DNA of 36,220 bases from positions 1 to 36,220 of the forward strand of contig SFMP01000180.1 in NCBI GenBank assembly GCA_004554395.1, read 5' to 3'. The notes beneath the pieces were generated by a model. That model saw only the letters and a program-made list of their open reading frames with translations, was not told the DNA's origin and did no database searches. The stretch comes from Myxococcales bacterium (GTDB taxonomy: Bacteria; Myxococcota_A; Bradymonadia; UBA4248). This document shows, in pieces, positions 32,873-36,220 of the stretch. Positions within the stretch are counted from its first letter, which is position 1. Each line of letters starts with the position of its first letter. The position numbers and the translations under genes are program-made.

Positions 32873-35800
32873 ATGGGAATGAAGACGATAAATAGCTTAA
32901 GGACGGCATTTTTGGCGTCGGCGCTTGTGGTGCTGAGCGGTGGTTGTGAGCTCGATACGGTGCCGGATTGGGGGGCAAGCGTGCCCGCCCAATGGCATCG
33001 TTCGTGGGGAGCTTTCGTATATTCAGATGGGGAGCAGTGCGCGTTGTCAAGATGGCGACGGGTGTTTTAGCGAGGAATTTGAGTACGACGTTTGCCCAGA
33101 GCGTTATAGCCGGTGCAATGTCGACAGCGAGGGCAAATATTATTGTATGCAAAAGTGCCCGAGTGGGCAGATTGCGTGCGATGGCTTGTGCATCGATGCC
33201 AAGGCCAACGACGCGTTTTGTGGCGCCGAGAATACGTGTAGTGGGGTGGAGTGTTGCCGCAATTACGAAACGTGTGGTTCGTGGCAGACGTGTATCGATG
33301 GCAAGTGCCAAGACAAGGCGTGTACGGTCGGGACGCCGCGGTGTACCGATGGCGTCGTTTATGTGTGCCAGATCGATGGAAACGCGACGAAGTGGATGGA
33401 GGCGCTGGCGTGCGAAAACCATACGTGTAATGCCGAGAATTCGGGATGTGCGAGTGAATCGCCGTGCTATATCGATGGCAAGAGCGTGATGCATGGGCAG
33501 CGGGCGTGTAGCGGCGACGGGCGAAAGGTGTACGGCTGCATGGATGGAGAAATCCATCTGATTACAGAGTGTGCAGAAGGGCTCGTTTGCGGTGGTGATA
33601 AAGTGTCGTGCGTGAACTATGCATCGTGTTTAGACGGCGAAACGGTCGTGTCGCACGAGCAGAAATCGTGTCGCGATGCGAGTGTTCAGACGTGTGTGAA
33701 TGGGAGCTTTGTGCTGGGCGTCGATTGCTCGAAAAATACCGATGGCAAGACGGCATGCCGCGATGGCGCATGTGTCGTCGCCAATTGCTTTGTCGATGGG
33801 AATGTGTTGGGGAATCGGAGCAGCATTTGTCGCGGTTCGAAGTTGTATCGCTGCGATTCGGGCGTTTTGAACGAGACGTTGGATTGCTCGAAGAATGCCG
33901 ATGGCAAGACGGCGTGCCGCGATGGGCAGTGTAGCGTTCCGAAGAATTGCACTGCCGATTTGGACGGTGCCTCGCAAGTCGTCAAAGATGGTGCGCGTGT
34001 ATGCCGTGGCGATGAATTGTTGACGTGTACAAACGGAAACATCGAGACGGTGCAACATTGCGATGTTGCGGGCTATGTTTGTCAGGACAGTGGCGACGAC
34101 GCAAGTTGTGCGCCCGTCTTTCGATCGATCAAGGCGATGCGCGGCGTATTCGACCATCTCTACGACAAAGAAGTGTGCAGCAAGACTGGGAACATATTCG
34201 TCGATGCGAACGTCGAGGTCATCGGCGTGGTGACGGCGATGCGGATGACGCAGAATAATTACGGATTCGTCATGCAGGAGTTGGGCGATAACCCGAAACA
34301 CAGTGGGATTATCGTCAATTGCAAGACGAAAGCGTGTCAAAAATACGACGACGGTTCGAAGGTGGCGATTGGCGACGTCGTCGCCGTGACGTCGACGCAG
34401 CTCAACAGTTATTATTGCCAGTTGCAGGTGTTTCAAGAATCGGGTAGCGTTTCGGTGAAGAAAGTCAATCTCTCGACGCAACTCCAACCCGTCGTCATCG
34501 ATGCGGCGCAACTCGATTCGCCAACGGAATACGAACCGAATAATCCCTATAACAATGTATTAGTGGCGATTAAGAACGTCTCGATTGCGTCGAAGCAAGA
34601 CAAGGGACCGGCTGGGTTTGCGGGAATCGATGCGGCTGGGAGCGATGTCTTCGTCAATAATGCGCTGTTTTTAGACGAAGATAATGCGCTTTCGCAGACG
34701 ATGCCGATCGAATTGAAAAAGACCTACGACGTCGTCGGCGTTGGCTTATGGTCGTATAACAAATCGACGTTGGCGCCGCGCAATGCAAGCGATATTGCCG
34801 AAGTCAAGCCGTGCGAAGGGAAAAAGGGCACGACGGCGATTTGCATAAGGCGCGAGGGCAAGTATTTGTCGGCGACTTGCACCGATGGCGTGCTCGGGGC
34901 GACGCCCGAGAATTGCACCGAAAAGGGGCAAATATGCGATGTCGAAGAGGTGGCTGTGGTAAACGATGCCGAAACGCCGAAATCGCTATGTCGGGCAGCG
35001 GCGAGCTGTGCCGATTCTAAAGATAATCCAATCATCGAAGGCGATTGGGGGTGCGAGAACGATACTAAGCTCACTAAATGCCTATATAATAAGGATTGCA
35101 AAGCGGGCGAGGCGGATACGTGTAGCAAAGGCATTTGGTCGGGCAATGCCGACGAATCGAAGACGTGCAGTAAAGCGTGCAATGTGTCGCAGAGAATTTG
35201 CGATCCGGCGGCGATTAAAAAATGCGGATTATCGCAATTAGACGCAGAAAATTCAGTGGCGCGGGTTCGCGTCGAAGATATTTCGGATGGAGACGTCGAA
35301 GCTTATATTTACTGCACGCTCGACGAAACGGCTCCGATTGCGTCGTGGCCCTATAAAATGCGCCTCGTGCCAGTGCCTGCCGAGTCTTGTCCGGACTGCC
35401 CCAAGGATGTGACTGAATACGTTTCGATGCGCGGGTCTTTGCCGAGCACGACGGGGACTTATACGTGCGTCGCAGTGGCAGCTGTGGCATCGGGCGATTC
35501 TTTCGTTTGTTCGAAATCGCTCATCGAGCCGAAACCGCTCAATCCTGACACGAAGGTCAATGAGTCGCAGAAGGAGAGCTATGAGGTTGGGAATGTGACG
35601 CGCATATTGGCGAAGTGGGATTTTAACACCGAGGATTGTACGAAGTTGACGAGTGGCGTGCTCGGGGCGAGTACTTTTTCGCTCAGTGCAAAACAAGACG
35701 ATGTGAAATGCAATTCTAGCTATGTCGCAGCCCAGACGTCGTGGGGCACGGGCGATAGTGCCGATTTTGAGGAAGATCTCTATTGGGCGATCGTCGTCGA

Positions 35801-36098
35801 TACGACCGGATACGCCAATATCGCGCTTTCGTTCGAAATTCGCAGCAGTAAGCCCGATAATCTCGTGACCGTTGCCTATCGCGTGACCGATGGTGGAAAA
35901 TTCACGGCAATCGGCGACCCAGTGGCGATTCCAAACAGCTCGCTGGCGAAGATCGACGCGACCTTGCCAGAGACTGCTGCAAATGCTGGAAAAGTCACGA
36001 TGGCTATTTTCCCGCATAAAACCGAATTGATTAAAGGCGTTGGACCAAATATCCGGATCGATAATGTCGTCGTCCGAGGCGTTGCGATAGAGGAGTAG
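32873..36098 (+). CDS. Large Cys-rich mosaic lipoprotein, frameshifted near its N-terminus
   Basis: ATG 32873 begins a lipoprotein signal (MGMKTINSLR to LSGGC, cysteine 25), but after CELDTVPDWG this frame goes astray and stops at 33070. The body runs in the next frame to TAG 36096-36098. Removing one G from the G6 run at 32970-32975 joins them as CELDTVPDWGQACPPNG, giving about 1075 residues. Domains: a Cys-rich N-terminal half of repeated CxDG modules (to about 33960-34110, including a 53-codon duplication); an OB-fold-like domain with IFVDANVEVIGVVTAMRMT and later VDVVGVG-type strands (about 34120-34800); another Cys-rich stretch (to 35220); and a C-terminal jelly-roll-like domain (LAKWDFNTEDCTKL to NIRIDNVVV). 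No catalytic motif is visible. It is probably surface-exposed, and its binding partner is unknown. Confidence 0.8.
32970..32975 (+). other. G6 tract at the frameshift of the large lipoprotein
   Basis: The run of six G lies within codons for D-W-G, exactly where the signal-peptide frame and the body frame separate. Five G would make one continuous gene. It may be a sequencing or assembly error, a real mutation, or slippage-prone phase variation. Confidence 0.75.
33723..33927 (+). repeat. 53-codon tandem duplication in the Cys-rich lipoprotein
   Basis: A segment starting GATTGCTCGAAAAATACCGA at 33723 recurs almost unchanged at 33882 (159 bp later, in frame), encoding DCSKN(T/A)DGKTACRDG twice. 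Looser copies of the same CxDG module occur before it, showing growth by internal duplication. Confidence 0.85.
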
Positions 36099-36220
36099 AT
36101 GGCTCGAGCGAGCTGTATCGAGTTGTTTCATCAGCTATTGGGCTCGCCGACGTCGTCCGAGGCGTTGCGATAGAGGAGTAGATGGCTCGAGCGAGCTGTA
36201 TCGAGTTGTTTCATCAGCTA
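36068..36220 (+). repeat. 70-bp direct repeat, spaced by 13 bp, at the window end
   Basis: Bases 36068-36137 recur exactly at 36151-36220 with 13 bases between (83-bp period). The first copy contains the last codons and stop of the lipoprotein gene. The second ends at the last base of the window. An ATG at 36099 right after the lipoprotein stop opens only 24 codons. Confidence 0.95.

Noticed and set aside
36099..36173. 24-codon frame after the lipoprotein stop with GAGGAG just upstream
   Set aside because: It is created by the direct repeat at the window end and closes inside the second copy.

Overview
The window joins two unlike pieces of DNA. Positions 1 to about 4600 carry a type III restriction-modification locus (end of mod, a RhuM-family gene, res, and the start of one more gene). 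Its CTG-rich codon use and strong Shine-Dalgarno sites look like gut Clostridia. From about 4600 to the end the codon style changes: coding strands are rich in GAC, GTC, ATC, CTC and CGA/CGC. The genes there fit a Gram-negative of the former Deltaproteobacteria, most likely Myxococcota or Bradymonadota. Evidence for this is the many lipoproteins, an OPX/beta-barrel polysaccharide exporter, Glt-like TPR proteins, an FHA-GAF sigma-54 activator and Cys-rich mosaic lipoproteins. The host assignment is inference. The join at about 4600 could be horizontal transfer or an assembly chimera.

Layout: 1-4608, RM locus on the + strand. 4600-4916, array of hairpin repeats. 4995-23813, all genes on the - strand: two TPR envelope proteins; BY-kinase, OPX lipoprotein and beta-barrel (polysaccharide export); a small periplasmic protein; a run of UDG-like protein, sigma-54 activator and lipoprotein; and a tightly overlapping run of PP2C phosphatase, LprI-like lipoprotein and acyl-CoA dehydrogenase preceded by a PPC-like lipoprotein. 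23.8-24.6 kb is a divergent intergenic region with a second hairpin array. 24664-36098 is all + strand: ftsZ, a TrmJ-like methyltransferase, a zinc-ribbon membrane protein, a secreted beta-sandwich protein, mrdA (PBP2), rodA, a third hairpin array, and a large Cys-rich lipoprotein whose signal peptide is out of frame with its body. The window ends inside the second copy of a 70-bp direct repeat.

How the genes fit together: 10.1-14.2 kb reads as one envelope machine, with an inner-membrane co-polymerase/tyrosine kinase, a periplasmic/outer-membrane OPX protein and an outer-membrane barrel. mrdA-rodA are the elongasome transpeptidase and glycosyltransferase pair, and here they lie near ftsZ, which is outside any visible dcw cluster.

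Most worth a second look: the modular GTAT...ATAG hairpin family in at least four intergenic places; the foreign RM block abutting one of those arrays; the OPX/beta-barrel pair; the frameshift at a G6 tract in the large lipoprotein; and the UDG-like protein with a degenerate motif A and a 4 x 16-residue repeat. I do not see a clearly new multi-gene defence or signalling system. No tRNA, rRNA, CRISPR array, insertion sequence or phage gene was recognised.
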